Positions 1-8,178 of a stretch of 50,502 bases of DNA are shown one piece after another (positions within the stretch are counted from its first letter, which is position 1; each line of letters starts with the position of its first letter). Below the pieces are notes generated by a model. That model had not been told where the DNA came from, did no database searches, and saw only the letters and a program-made list of their open reading frames with translations. The DNA is from Cricetibacter osteomyelitidis. Its GTDB lineage: Bacteria > Pseudomonadota > Gammaproteobacteria > Enterobacterales > Pasteurellaceae. Both the position numbers and the translations under genes were made by a program. The stretch spans positions 1 through 50,502 of the forward strand of contig NZ_SLYB01000017.1 in the NCBI RefSeq assembly GCF_004340985.1, read 5' to 3'.

Positions 1-2604
1 TCAATTGAAGAGGCAAAACCGAAATTTACCGAAGCAGAAAAACCGGCTGCACAGGCAGATGAAAATGCAGGTTTATATGCCCAAATTGATCCAAGCAAGA
101 AAAAGCCTAAAACAGAATCTGCTGAAGATAAAGCGGCTCGTTTAGCGAAAGAAAAAGATGACTTATTTGGTGTGAAACAAAGCGTACCAAGTGAAGATAA
201 CGCCGATTACATGACAATTAAGGGTGCTAAAGCGACAACAGAAAGCAGCACAAAGGTTGATAACACAGCAAGTCATGAAGCAGAAGCTCCGGCAGCAAGC
301 GAGATCAAAAACAGATCTAAACGTGCATTACCTGAATTACCACAAGCGGGTAATACGAAAGGCAACCATGCTGAAAGTGATTATGCAGAAATTCCGGCAG
401 CAAGTGCGGTTGAAAATAAAGCGAAACGTGCATTACCTGAATTACCACAAAGCGGTAATACAAAAGGTAACCACGCTGAAAGTGACTATGCGGAAATTCC
501 GGCAGCAAGCGAAAGCAAAAACAGAGCTAAACGTGAATTACCTGAATTACCACAAGCTGGTAGCACAAAAGGCAATCACGCTGAAAGCGATTATGCAGAA
601 ATTCCTGCTATTCGGGAAGGTAACGCTAACAACAATAACAATCGTGCACCTGAATCTGCACCGACGTTAGCTGATAGCAAACCAAAAGCGAAGCAAGCAG
701 ATAAACGTTCTGATGAAGCTACATCAACCATTGATTCTAAAAAGCTTTTTGAGGAAGCTAAGCGTAAAGCTCGTGAACGGGATAGTGCAAAAGAAGCCGA
801 GAAAAAATTGAAAATTCTGGCTGAAAATGCAGAAACTTTACCAAAAGAGCATTTACTTAAAGCATTACAAGAACTTGCTTATGGATTAAATGTGGAAGAT
901 GCGACTGCTTTAGCGACTAAAGCTAAGGAAATCGGTAAGAAAATTCATCGACCGGATACCATCGAAGGGTTTGAAGGTAACAACGTAAAAAATATGGGTA
1001 AAGCCTTGAGCAAAATAGAATTGGATGAGGCTTATTTAAATTCTCGACATGAGATTAACCGTAAAATTGTGGATAAATTAGACTCAAATAGTGCTTTCCA
1101 CCAACTGATGAAACAAAAACTATCAGGCAACGAAGAAGGGATTCAACAACTATTTCGTATGGTTGAGCAAGCAAAATTTGAGGCATTACAAGAGGTTACC
1201 GGCATTGAAGGAAGACGGGCAGATCTAGAGTTTACTGGCAATAACCCGTTTGCACTGAAGCAAGGATCTTACGGTGATAATTTGGTTCAAATGAATGCAA
1301 CACCAATCCTCAGTTTTTTACGTTCAAAAAAACAAAATAATAAAGAGATTCTGGATACTATCGTCCACGAACTCACTCATCATGATCAGGCACAAATTAT
1401 CCGCCATAAAGATAAATTGCCTGAACATATGAGAAACGATGCTAACTTAATGGCATTAAACGGTACTTATTATATCAACTCGAGCTTAGCTAATCTCGAA
1501 GCCTATAAAAAGCAGCCTCAAGAAAGAGAAGCGTTTTTTTCTGGGCATAAATTAGGAGATGAATTAAGTAAATTGGTCGATAAAGGTTATAAAGAGGGAA
1601 AAGCCGATGTTAAAAAGATCGAGCATTCACCAAATAAGGACAACAACCTTGAGGGAAAAGCTGATGTTAAAACGATCGAGCATTCACTAAATAAGGACAA
1701 TAACTTTGAGGGAACAGCCGATATTAAAAGCATCGAGCATTTACCAAATAAAAACAATAACCTTGAAACGGCTAAAGAAGAGTCGGTCGGATTTGGTGAT
1801 AACGCATTAGTTTATGGTTTACAAAAAGGTCGGGAAGTTTTGATTCATAGAGCTAATCAGGCAGATAAAGCAAAACGCAACCCTATCCTCGCTGATAGTT
1901 ATATCGGTGAACTGAACCTAGGTTATGAATTCAGCAATCTTTCTAAGTTGGCGGATAAAGTCAAGAAAGGACAAGTAACCGAACAGGATATTGATCATAT
2001 TGCTCAATTTAAAGATCCTGCGGCTGATAATGTGTTAGCAAGCTCTCCTCGGAGCAGAATCAATAAGGCAAATGTTGAAGATAACAAAAAAATCATCAGC
2101 GAATTATTGAAAAATCCAGAGGTAATTGATGCGTTAAATCGAATGGCTGAATTTAATGAAAAGGAACGCCACTTAATGCAAGAATTGAAGAAAAATGAAT
2201 TGGTGGATATTGATGATCCCCAAACATCGCCTTCTTTCACTAAAGAACAGAATGATGTGATTGAACAATACAATGCGGCTCAGCAGGAATTGAATAACTC
2301 AAGAATGGATTTCTTTTCTGAAAAAACTAAGTTGATTGCAAAAGAAACCTTAGAGCGAGGTGGAAAAGTGTATTTTGCATTAGATGGATTGGTCACTAAT
2401 ACAATGAGATTTAATTCAAATAAGACAGAGATCAATATGGAAAATCTGAAAAAATTATTTGATCCGAATTATGAGCATTACAATGCCGTAACATCAAGAG
2501 AGTTGCGTTATCTGTATGAAAACTTTAAAGATAATCCAAATCTTAAGTTTACGATTCATGATCATGTAGTTGAAAGTCCATTTAAAACCTTAACATTGAA
2601 TTAA
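1..2604 (+). CDS. C-terminal part of a large surface/secreted protein with SH3/SH2-like repeats and an HExxH domain (5' end outside window)
   Basis: The frame is open from base 1, so the gene starts upstream; 867 residues are visible. Order in the visible part: a Lys/Glu/Ala-rich segment with tyrosine motifs YAQI and YMTI; three 35-residue tandem repeats (nt 292-606); an Asn-rich and charged linker; an alpha-rich domain with a zinc-protease motif HELTH (HExxH, His456-His460 of the fragment) followed about 50 residues later by PQEREA, whose Glu could be the third metal ligand; three 19-residue repeats (nt 1594-1764); and a roughly 280-residue C-terminal domain I do not recognise. The architecture recalls the large FhaB/LspA/IbpA-type exoproteins of Pasteurellaceae, but no Fic motif (HPFxxGNGR) and no TPS domain are visible. 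That family assignment is inference. No immunity-like small gene follows, which argues against a contact-dependent inhibition toxin. Confidence 0.75.
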   Translation, partial: SIEEAKPKFTEAEKPAAQADENAGLYAQIDPSKKKPKTESAEDKAARLAKEKDDLFGVKQSVPSEDNADYMTIKGAKATTESSTKVDNTASHEAEAPAASEIKNRSKRALPELPQAGNTKGNHAESDYAEIPAASAVENKAKRALPELPQSGNTKGNHAESDYAEIPAASESKNRAKRELPELPQAGSTKGNHAESDYAEIPAIREGNANNNNNRAPESAPTLADSKPKAKQADKRSDEATSTIDSKKLFEEAKRKARERDSAKEAEKKLKILAENAETLPKEHLLKALQELAYGLNVEDATALATKAKEIGKKIHRPDTIEGFEGNNVKNMGKALSKIELDEAYLNSRHEINRKIVDKLDSNSAFHQLMKQKLSGNEEGIQQLFRMVEQAKFEALQEVTGIEGRRADLEFTGNNPFALKQGSYGDNLVQMNATPILSFLRSKKQNNKEILDTIVHELTHHDQAQIIRHKDKLPEHMRNDANLMALNGTYYINSSLANLEAYKKQPQEREAFFSGHKLGDELSKLVDKGYKEGKADVKKIEHSPNKDNNLEGKADVKTIEHSLNKDNNFEGTADIKSIEHLPNKNNNLETAKEESVGFGDNALVYGLQKGREVLIHRANQADKAKRNPILADSYIGELNLGYEFSNLSKLADKVKKGQVTEQDIDHIAQFKDPAADNVLASSPRSRINKANVEDNKKIISELLKNPEVIDALNRMAEFNEKERHLMQELKKNELVDIDDPQTSPSFTKEQNDVIEQYNAAQQELNNSRMDFFSEKTKLIAKETLERGGKVYFALDGLVTNTMRFNSNKTEINMENLKKLFDPNYEHYNAVTSRELRYLYENFKDNPNLKFTIHDHVVESPFKTLTLN
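292..606 (+). repeat. Three tandem 105-bp (35-aa) repeats pairing RxLPxLP and SDYAEI motifs
   Basis: Three in-frame 105-bp units lie end to end. Each encodes a basic stretch, then RALPELP (RELPELP in unit 3), then TKGNHAE, then SDYAEIP. RxLPxLP is the class I SH3-ligand consensus favoured by Src-family kinases. SDYAEI fits the ITIM consensus [SIVL]xYxx[ILV] and is close to the Src-SH2 ligand pYEEI. Spacing within a unit is constant (Tyr 19 residues after the Arg). Unit 2 also contains an uptake word AAGTGCGGT at 402-410 that the other units lack. Motif matches are seen directly; host binding is inferred. Confidence 0.9.
1594..1764 (+). repeat. Three tandem 57-bp (19-aa) repeats
   Basis: Three in-frame 57-bp units start at 1594, 1651 and 1708. 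Each encodes a variant of EG(K/T)AD(V/I)K.IEH followed by an NK(D/N)NN stretch. They sit between the HExxH domain and the C-terminal domain and look like a charged, flexible linker. The units differ at several bases, so the array is not a recent perfect duplication. Confidence 0.9.
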
Positions 2605-2660
2605 TGTACCGGGAGTCCTCACTAAGGATTAAGTAATAAAGTTTAATCCTTAAACCAACG

Positions 2661-2702
2661 ATAAACCCATCTGATTGTTGAAATCGGGTGGGTTTATTTT
2701 TT
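2661..2702 (+). terminator. Intrinsic terminator of the large repeat protein gene
   Basis: Perfect 9-bp arms ATAAACCCA (2661-2669) and TGGGTTTAT (2689-2697) are followed by a T run, about 57 nt after the stop codon at 2604. Confidence 0.85.
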
Positions 2703-2822
2703 ACTTTAAATTCCTTTTTCAGTTTATTTGTGCTAAATCCTGTTTAAGCAAGGATTTTCCCTGATTTTTTTGAATGATATGGGGGCTATGCCGTTAAGAC
2801 ATTGGTTCCAGATAGAGAGGTT

Positions 2823-2845
2823 TAGAGGTTTGTCAGCAGTTTGAA
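2823..2845 (-). mobile_element. Solitary IS-end-like repeat (copy C)
   Basis: Read on the minus strand this is TTCAAACTGCTGACAAACC followed by TCTA, nearly identical to the IS ends at 20489 and 50412. It lies immediately behind the terminator hairpin of the setB-like gene (2846-2861). No transposase frame is visible in 2703-2822, so it is either a decayed copy or a solo end. The rest of 2703-2822 holds nothing I can assign. Confidence 0.6.
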
Positions 2846-2861
2846 GGCGTAAGGATACGCC
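2846..2861 (-). terminator. Terminator hairpin of the setB-like gene
   Basis: Arms GGCGTA (2846-2851) and TACGCC (2856-2861) with a 4-nt loop lie 11 nt beyond the minus-strand stop codon at 2873-2875. Only TT remains of a T run before the IS-end-like sequence begins. On the plus strand the hairpin is followed by a T-rich stretch. Confidence 0.6.
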
Positions 2862-2872
2862 CTATTATTTAA

Positions 2873-4048
2873 TTAGCAACTTTTCACTTTAATCATTAAT
2901 CCGACAGATATTATGGCTGCAATAATACATACATAAAACACTGTATTATAATACCAATATTGCGAGATAATGCCTGCAATAGGACCGCCTAGAATCCAGC
3001 TGCTTTTTGCGGCGTTGCTGAATAACGTGGTGGCTGCTCCCATCTGGCGAGGCATCAGATCTTGAAAATAGAGCATACCCACCGTTGCCAGGATGCCGAT
3101 AAATATAGCGTTAAGCACTTGTAATGCCAACAACTGCCAGGTTTCTTGAGCAAATAACAAGCCGAGATAAAATAGCATGCAGGCAATAAGTGCGGTGAAC
3201 ATTAGCTGTTTTTTACTGATATAACGATTGAGATAGCTGGCCAGCAACATCACAGGAATTTCTAATCCGGCAGCTGTTCCCATTAATATCCCCGCAATTT
3301 TTTCCGGTAAATGCAGATCGTTGATCACATATAGCGGCATATTGATCAAATAGACGCTGTTACAAGTCCATCCCAGAAAACAGACGATAAATAAATACAA
3401 GGTGCTTTTGCGGTTTTTTCGCGGGGCTTCTTGAACTTGTTGAGGTGTATTAATTTGTTTGCGTGAAACTTTAGGTAATAGGGCAAATGTGATGACGGCG
3501 CAAAATAAAAATGCCAATGCGGCAACCAGATACATCCAGTTAAATCCCCAATTTGTTGCAATCATAAAAGAAAGCGGTGGGCCGACGATCCAGGCCAGTG
3601 AAATTTGAGTACGTAAAATAGTGGTGAACATCACAGCTTCCCGTCCGCTGCTTTCGGCATATTCGCGGGCGAAGGCAAAGGTTTGCGGATTGGAAGCCGA
3701 ACCTAAGCCGATTAATACCGTACCGAATAGCACTAAAATGTAATAATTGCGGATATAGGCAAAAATCAAGCAACCGACCACGGCGGTTAAACAGCAGAAA
3801 ATCATTATTTTGCGGCGATCGTCTTGTTTGTCGGAATAAGCGGCAACCAGTTGGCTGACAGTGATGCCGATTACCGCATTAATGGAATAAAAACAACCTA
3901 CCATCAATGGTGATACTTGAATTTCTTTGGATAAGAACAAACTTAATGTAGGCAGTTGAAACGCTGATGCGATGCCGGTGAGAAAAGCAATTAACAAAAA
4001 GGCGAAAGCAATGAGATTTGCGGGTTTAGCGTGAATATCTGTGTGCAT
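2873..4048 (-). CDS. setB: Sugar efflux transporter, SetA/SetB-like MFS
   Basis: Predicted inner-membrane exporter of the major facilitator superfamily, 391 residues with about 12 hydrophobic segments. It resembles E. coli SetB along its length: the N-terminal FLTGIASAFQLPTLSLFL segment, the central NPQTFAFAREYAESSGREAV segment, LHLPEKIAGILMGTAAGLEI, and the late LYFQDLMPRQMGAATTL segment all have close SetB counterparts. SetB-type proteins export glucose, lactose or non-metabolisable sugars; the substrate here is not known. The gene stands alone, divergent from yfbV, with an uptake word between them near 4082. Its 3' end lies next to the IS-end-like repeat at 2823. Confidence 0.8.
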   Translation of the reverse strand: MHTDIHAKPANLIAFAFLLIAFLTGIASAFQLPTLSLFLSKEIQVSPLMVGCFYSINAVIGITVSQLVAAYSDKQDDRRKIMIFCCLTAVVGCLIFAYIRNYYILVLFGTVLIGLGSASNPQTFAFAREYAESSGREAVMFTTILRTQISLAWIVGPPLSFMIATNWGFNWMYLVAALAFLFCAVITFALLPKVSRKQINTPQQVQEAPRKNRKSTLYLFIVCFLGWTCNSVYLINMPLYVINDLHLPEKIAGILMGTAAGLEIPVMLLASYLNRYISKKQLMFTALIACMLFYLGLLFAQETWQLLALQVLNAIFIGILATVGMLYFQDLMPRQMGAATTLFSNAAKSSWILGGPIAGIISQYWYYNTVFYVCIIAAIISVGLMIKVKSC

Positions 4049-4133
4049 GATAAGGATAGTAATAAAAACTTTGCTTAATTTTACCGCACTTTTTATGTTA
4101 GCATAAACAAATATTTTGCAATAAGGATCATTA

Positions 4134-4574
4134 ATGTCATTTTTTCACACCTTAAAACAAGGTCAACTTTACTTGAATACTTGGCCGCAGGTTGCCAAAC
4201 TTGGAATGATTTTTCCGGAAAATCGGATTATCAAAAGTACGAAATTTGCACAACGTATTATGCCTTTTGTCGCCGTATTTTCCATCTGTTGGTGGGTTTT
4301 ATTCGGCAAGGGGATGAATGATTTAAGTGCCATGGTGATTACTGCTGTTTTTGCATTGTGCATTCCTTTTCAAGATTTATATTGGTTGGGCAAAAGAGCG
4401 AATAAATCCTTGCCGACACAAAGTGCGGTGTGGTTTGATAAAATTTCCGAACAGCTGAAAGCTAAAAATATCGCTTTGCCGCAAGTGCAAACTACGCCGA
4501 ATTATTTGGATTTTGCCCGTATTTTGAAGTTGGCAGAACAAAAATTAGAACAATCTTTTTGGGATGAATTGTAA
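4134..4574 (+). CDS. yfbV: YfbV/UPF0208 (DUF412) inner-membrane protein
   Basis: A 146-residue protein with two hydrophobic segments near residues 43-60 and 66-82. The start [18 protein letters not shown] and the following [18 protein letters not shown] stretch are typical of the UPF0208/YfbV family (about 150 residues in E. coli). In E. coli YfbV helps confine the Ter macrodomain; whether that holds here is inference. The gene is followed 73 nt later by cvpA and may be transcribed separately, since an AT-rich promoter-like stretch lies between them. Confidence 0.8.
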   Translation: MSFFHTLKQGQLYLNTWPQVAKLGMIFPENRIIKSTKFAQRIMPFVAVFSICWWVLFGKGMNDLSAMVITAVFALCIPFQDLYWLGKRANKSLPTQSAVWFDKISEQLKAKNIALPQVQTTPNYLDFARILKLAEQKLEQSFWDEL

Positions 4575-4647
4575 GGAAGTGACTTTTTAAACCTTGATGA
4601 TTGTAGTAGAATAGGCACGCATAAATTTTTATTTATCAGAGATTTTT

Positions 4648-5139
4648 ATGATCGATTATATTATCATCGGTATTATTGTTTTTTCTATTATTGTCAGTTT
4701 GTTTCGTGGCTTTGTACGCGAAGTGATGTCACTAGCCAGTTGGATAGGTGCATTTTTAGTAGCCAGCAATTTTTACCCTTATCTAGCTAATTTTTTCACC
4801 CAAATAGAATCGGAGTATGTGCGTAACGGCACGGCTATCGGTATTCTGTTTATTGCCACCTTAATTGTCGGTGCAGTAGTCAATTATGTTATTAGTCAAT
4901 TAGTGGACAAAACTGGTTTATCCGGCACAGATCGTGTGTTAGGTGCTTGTTTTGGTTTAATGCGGGGCGTGTTAATTGTTGCCGCATTATTATTCTTTAT
5001 TGATACTTTCACTAATTTTGAGCAAAGCGAATGGTGGAAAGAGTCTCAATTAATCCCGCACTTCGGGTTTATTGTGGAATGGTTTTTTGAACAATTGCAA
5101 GCCAGTTCCAGTTTTTTAAAATCAACGTTAAATCAGTAA
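4648..5139 (+). CDS. cvpA: CvpA family membrane protein
   Basis: A 163-residue integral membrane protein with four hydrophobic segments, matching CvpA (colicin V production protein, 162 residues in E. coli). The N-terminal MIDYIIIGIIVFSIIVSLFRGFVREVMSL and the central LSGTDRVLGACFGLMRG are characteristic of the family. It lies 23 nt upstream of purF, the arrangement known from E. coli, so the two are very probably one operon. Its molecular function is poorly defined; envelope and purine-related roles have been proposed in other species. Confidence 0.9.
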   Translation: MIDYIIIGIIVFSIIVSLFRGFVREVMSLASWIGAFLVASNFYPYLANFFTQIESEYVRNGTAIGILFIATLIVGAVVNYVISQLVDKTGLSGTDRVLGACFGLMRGVLIVAALLFFIDTFTNFEQSEWWKESQLIPHFGFIVEWFFEQLQASSSFLKSTLNQ

Positions 5140-5162
5140 GTTAATATAGAGGGTACAGATTT

Positions 5163-6674
5163 ATGTGCGGTATTGTAGGCATCGTTGGACAAACTCCGGT
5201 GAACCAATCCATTTATGACGCTTTAACCGTTTTACAACACCGCGGACAAGATGCCGCCGGTATTGTGACGATAGATGATGAAAATCGTTTCCGCCTGCGT
5301 AAAGCAAATGGCTTGGTAAGCGATATTTTCCAACAAATTCATATGCAACGTTTGCAAGGTAATGCCGGAATCGGTCATGTGCGTTATCCTACGGCAGGCA
5401 GTTCCAGCGTATCGGAAGCTCAGCCGTTTTATGTGAATTCGCCTTATGGTTTGACTTTGGTGCATAATGGGAATTTAACCAATTTTACGGAATTAAAAGA
5501 AAAGTTGTTCAAATTGGCTCGTCGTCATGTGAATACTAATTCCGATTCCGAGGCATTGCTGAATATTTTAGCATATCATCTTGATCATATTGATGTAGAA
5601 CATTTAATGCCGGCAGATATCTTTACGGCAATTAAAAAAACCAATGCGGATATCAGCGGTGCTTATGCTTGTGTAGCTATGATTATCGGTCACGGTTTAG
5701 TCGCCTTTCGAGATCCGCACGGCATTCGACCCTTAGTATTAGGCAAAAGAGATGCCAACGGTAAACCGGAATATATATTTGCCTCTGAAACCGTGGCGTT
5801 AGATACCTTAGGTTTTGAATTTGTGCGTGACATACAGCCGGGTGAAGCGGTGTATATTACCTTTGACGGCGAAATGTATTCAGAAATCTGTGCAGAAAAT
5901 TCGGTCTTAAATCCGTGTATTTTTGAATTTGTTTATTTTGCCCGCCCGGATTCTTGCATTGACGGTGTGTCTGTGTATGCCGCTCGTGTGCATATGGGGG
6001 AGCGTTTAGGCGAAAAAATTGCGAAACAATGGAAAGATGCGGATATTGATGTGGTTATTCCGGTGCCGGAAACCTCTAATGATATCGCATTGCGTATTGC
6101 TCATGTATTAGGCAAACCGTATCGCCAGGGTTTTGTGAAAAACCGCTACGTAGGGCGTACCTTTATTATGCCGGGACAAGCACAACGTACCAGTGCGGTA
6201 CGTCGTAAATTAAATACGATCTCATCGGAATTTAAAGGTAAAAATGTATTATTAGTGGATGATTCTATCGTACGCGGTACCACATCAGAACAAATCGTGG
6301 ATATGGCACGTGCAGCGGGAGCGAAAAAAATCTATTTTGCCTCTGCCGCACCGGAAATTCGCTATCCGAACGTGTATGGTATTGATATGCCGACTAAAAA
6401 CGAGTTAATTGCCTATGGGCGAGATGTCGATGAAGTGGCAAAATTAATTGGTGTGGACGGTTTGATCTTCCAGGATCTTGAGGCATTAACCGCTTCTGTA
6501 CAACAAGAAAATCCGGCAATTCAAAAGTTTGATTGTTCCGTCTTTACCGGTGAGTATGTGACCGGCGATATTACACCGGAATACTTAGACAACATTGCTA
6601 ACCAACGTAATGATTCGGCTAAGAAAAAACGTGAAAAAGATGCGACTAATTTAGAAATGCATAATGAAGCTTAA
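5163..6674 (+). CDS. purF: Amidophosphoribosyltransferase
   Basis: First committed enzyme of de novo purine synthesis: transfers glutamine amide nitrogen to PRPP to give 5-phosphoribosylamine. At 503 residues it matches E. coli PurF (505). The start MCGIVGIVG puts the catalytic Cys2 at the mature N-terminus of a class II glutaminase (Ntn) domain. [22 protein letters not shown] and HNGN follow. The C-terminal phosphoribosyltransferase domain has the PRPP loop [13 protein letters not shown]. The gene is coupled to cvpA and ends 22 nt before an uptake-word-based terminator. No clear PurR box was found upstream of cvpA. Confidence 0.97.
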   Translation: MCGIVGIVGQTPVNQSIYDALTVLQHRGQDAAGIVTIDDENRFRLRKANGLVSDIFQQIHMQRLQGNAGIGHVRYPTAGSSSVSEAQPFYVNSPYGLTLVHNGNLTNFTELKEKLFKLARRHVNTNSDSEALLNILAYHLDHIDVEHLMPADIFTAIKKTNADISGAYACVAMIIGHGLVAFRDPHGIRPLVLGKRDANGKPEYIFASETVALDTLGFEFVRDIQPGEAVYITFDGEMYSEICAENSVLNPCIFEFVYFARPDSCIDGVSVYAARVHMGERLGEKIAKQWKDADIDVVIPVPETSNDIALRIAHVLGKPYRQGFVKNRYVGRTFIMPGQAQRTSAVRRKLNTISSEFKGKNVLLVDDSIVRGTTSEQIVDMARAAGAKKIYFASAAPEIRYPNVYGIDMPTKNELIAYGRDVDEVAKLIGVDGLIFQDLEALTASVQQENPAIQKFDCSVFTGEYVTGDITPEYLDNIANQRNDSAKKKREKDATNLEMHNEA

Positions 6675-6696
6675 TCGTTAAACTTTATTAGAAATT

Positions 6697-6732
6697 ACCG
6701 CACTTTTGTTCATAAAGCGCGGTCTTTTTTTA
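6697..6732 (+). terminator. USS-dyad terminator of cvpA-purF
   Basis: Arms ACCGCACTTT (6697-6706) and AAAGCGCGGT (6714-6723) form a hairpin with one mismatch, followed by a run of seven T. The first arm is an uptake word in reverse orientation; the second has one substitution. Confidence 0.85.
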
Positions 6733-6752
6733 TAATATTTTTGAGAATTTTT

Positions 6753-8132
6753 ATGATCAGTGTTTTTAATATATTCAAAATTGGCATTGGACCGTCCAGT
6801 TCTCATACCGTCGGGCCGATGAAAGCAGCTAAACAATTTATTGATGAATTGCTGCAAAACAGTAAATTTGAGCAAACTACTCGAATTGTGGCGGATGTGT
6901 ACGGTTCTTTAGCTTTGACCGGACGCGGACATAATACCGATACGGCCATTGTGATGGGGTTGATGGGGTATCTGCCGGATAACGTGGATATTGCTCACAT
7001 CGATCCGACTATCAGGCGTATTAAACAGTATTATGAAATCACCTTAAATGAAGCGGATGCGGCTAATTCCAAAGTAATTCCCTTTAATTTTTATCAGGAT
7101 ATTCCTTTTCATTTTGAATTTCTGCCTCGCCATGAAAATGCCATGGTGCTTTCGGCGTATCACGAACAAACACCGATTTATATGAAAACTTTTTATTCTA
7201 TTGGCGGTGGTTTTATTGTGGATGAAGCCCATTTTGGTGAAATGCAAGACAATGAACAGCCAGTGCCTTATCCTTATCGTTACGCAACGGATATTTTGCA
7301 ATATTGCAAGGATTTAGGTTTGTCTATTTCCGGTTTCGCCCGTCAAAATGAATTGGCATTGCATTCAGAGAAAGCATTATCGGATTATTTGCTGAAAATA
7401 TGGCAAACCATGGAGGCTTGTATTCAACAAGGGTTGCAGGCAGAAGGTTTATTGCCCGGGCCGTTAAAAGTCGTTCGTCGGGCGGGAGCGCTACACCGCA
7501 CTTTGCAAGCATCTCAGAGTATGTCTAATGATCCGATGGAAGTCATCGACTGGATCAATCTGTTTGCCCTTGCGGTGAATGAAGAAAATGCAGCCGGCGG
7601 ACGTGTAGTAACCGCACCAACCAACGGTGCTTGTGGTATCGTGCCGGCGGTATTGGCTTATTATGAAAAATTTGTGGCACCGCTTAGTCAAGAAACGATT
7701 GAACGTTATTTGCTTACTACATCGTTAATCGGTTCTTTATATAAAATGAATGCATCCATTTCCGGAGCTGAAGTGGGCTGTCAAGGGGAAGTCGGCGTTG
7801 CCTGTTCAATGGCGGCAGCCGGGTTAACTGAAATTTTAGGCGGTTCGCCGGAGCAAGTATGTACCGCGGCGGAAATAGCCATGGAACATAACTTGGGGTT
7901 GACCTGTGATCCTGTGGGCGGACAAGTGCAAGTGCCGTGCATTGAACGCAATGCTATTGCCTCAGTGAAAGCGGTTAATGCCAGCAGAATGGCATTGCGT
8001 CGTTCCGGCATTCCGCGGGTCAGTTTGGATAAAGTGATTGAAACCATGTTTGAAACCGGCAAGGATATGAACGCCAAATATCGCGAAACATCCACCGGCG
8101 GATTGGCAATTAAGATTGCACCTTGTGATTAA
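6753..8132 (+). CDS. sdaA: L-serine ammonia-lyase (Fe-S serine deaminase)
   Basis: Converts L-serine to pyruvate and ammonia using an oxygen-sensitive [4Fe-4S] cluster. The chosen ATG at 6753 gives [19 protein letters not shown], the conserved N-terminus of the family; a TTG 12 nt upstream would add four unconserved residues. Length 459 residues, against 454 for E. coli SdaA. The beta domain carries [13 protein letters not shown]. In the alpha domain the cysteines expected to hold the cluster lie in GACGIVPAV, the [16 protein letters not shown] stretch and [16 protein letters not shown]. It stands alone between two uptake-word terminators. Confidence 0.95.
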   Translation: MISVFNIFKIGIGPSSSHTVGPMKAAKQFIDELLQNSKFEQTTRIVADVYGSLALTGRGHNTDTAIVMGLMGYLPDNVDIAHIDPTIRRIKQYYEITLNEADAANSKVIPFNFYQDIPFHFEFLPRHENAMVLSAYHEQTPIYMKTFYSIGGGFIVDEAHFGEMQDNEQPVPYPYRYATDILQYCKDLGLSISGFARQNELALHSEKALSDYLLKIWQTMEACIQQGLQAEGLLPGPLKVVRRAGALHRTLQASQSMSNDPMEVIDWINLFALAVNEENAAGGRVVTAPTNGACGIVPAVLAYYEKFVAPLSQETIERYLLTTSLIGSLYKMNASISGAEVGCQGEVGVACSMAAAGLTEILGGSPEQVCTAAEIAMEHNLGLTCDPVGGQVQVPCIERNAIASVKAVNASRMALRRSGIPRVSLDKVIETMFETGKDMNAKYRETSTGGLAIKIAPCD

Positions 8133-8137
8133 AACAA

Positions 8138-8173
8138 AATGACCGTTCTTTTGAAAGTGCGGTCATTTTTTTG
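8138..8173 (+). terminator. Bidirectional terminator between sdaA and dacB
   Basis: Arms AATGACCG (8138-8145) and CGGTCATT (8160-8167) are followed by a T run; AAAGTGCGGTCA within it is an uptake word. It serves convergent sdaA and dacB, with a weaker T run on the minus side. Confidence 0.85.
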
Positions 8174-8178
8174 AAAAA

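Noticed and set aside
292-606. Possible CRISPR-like array
   Set aside because: The units are 105 bp, contiguous and coding, without spacers.
224-670. A second long open frame overlapping the 35-aa repeats
   Set aside because: It is an out-of-frame shadow kept open by the repeat's base composition; it has no start context and the main frame carries the conserved motifs.
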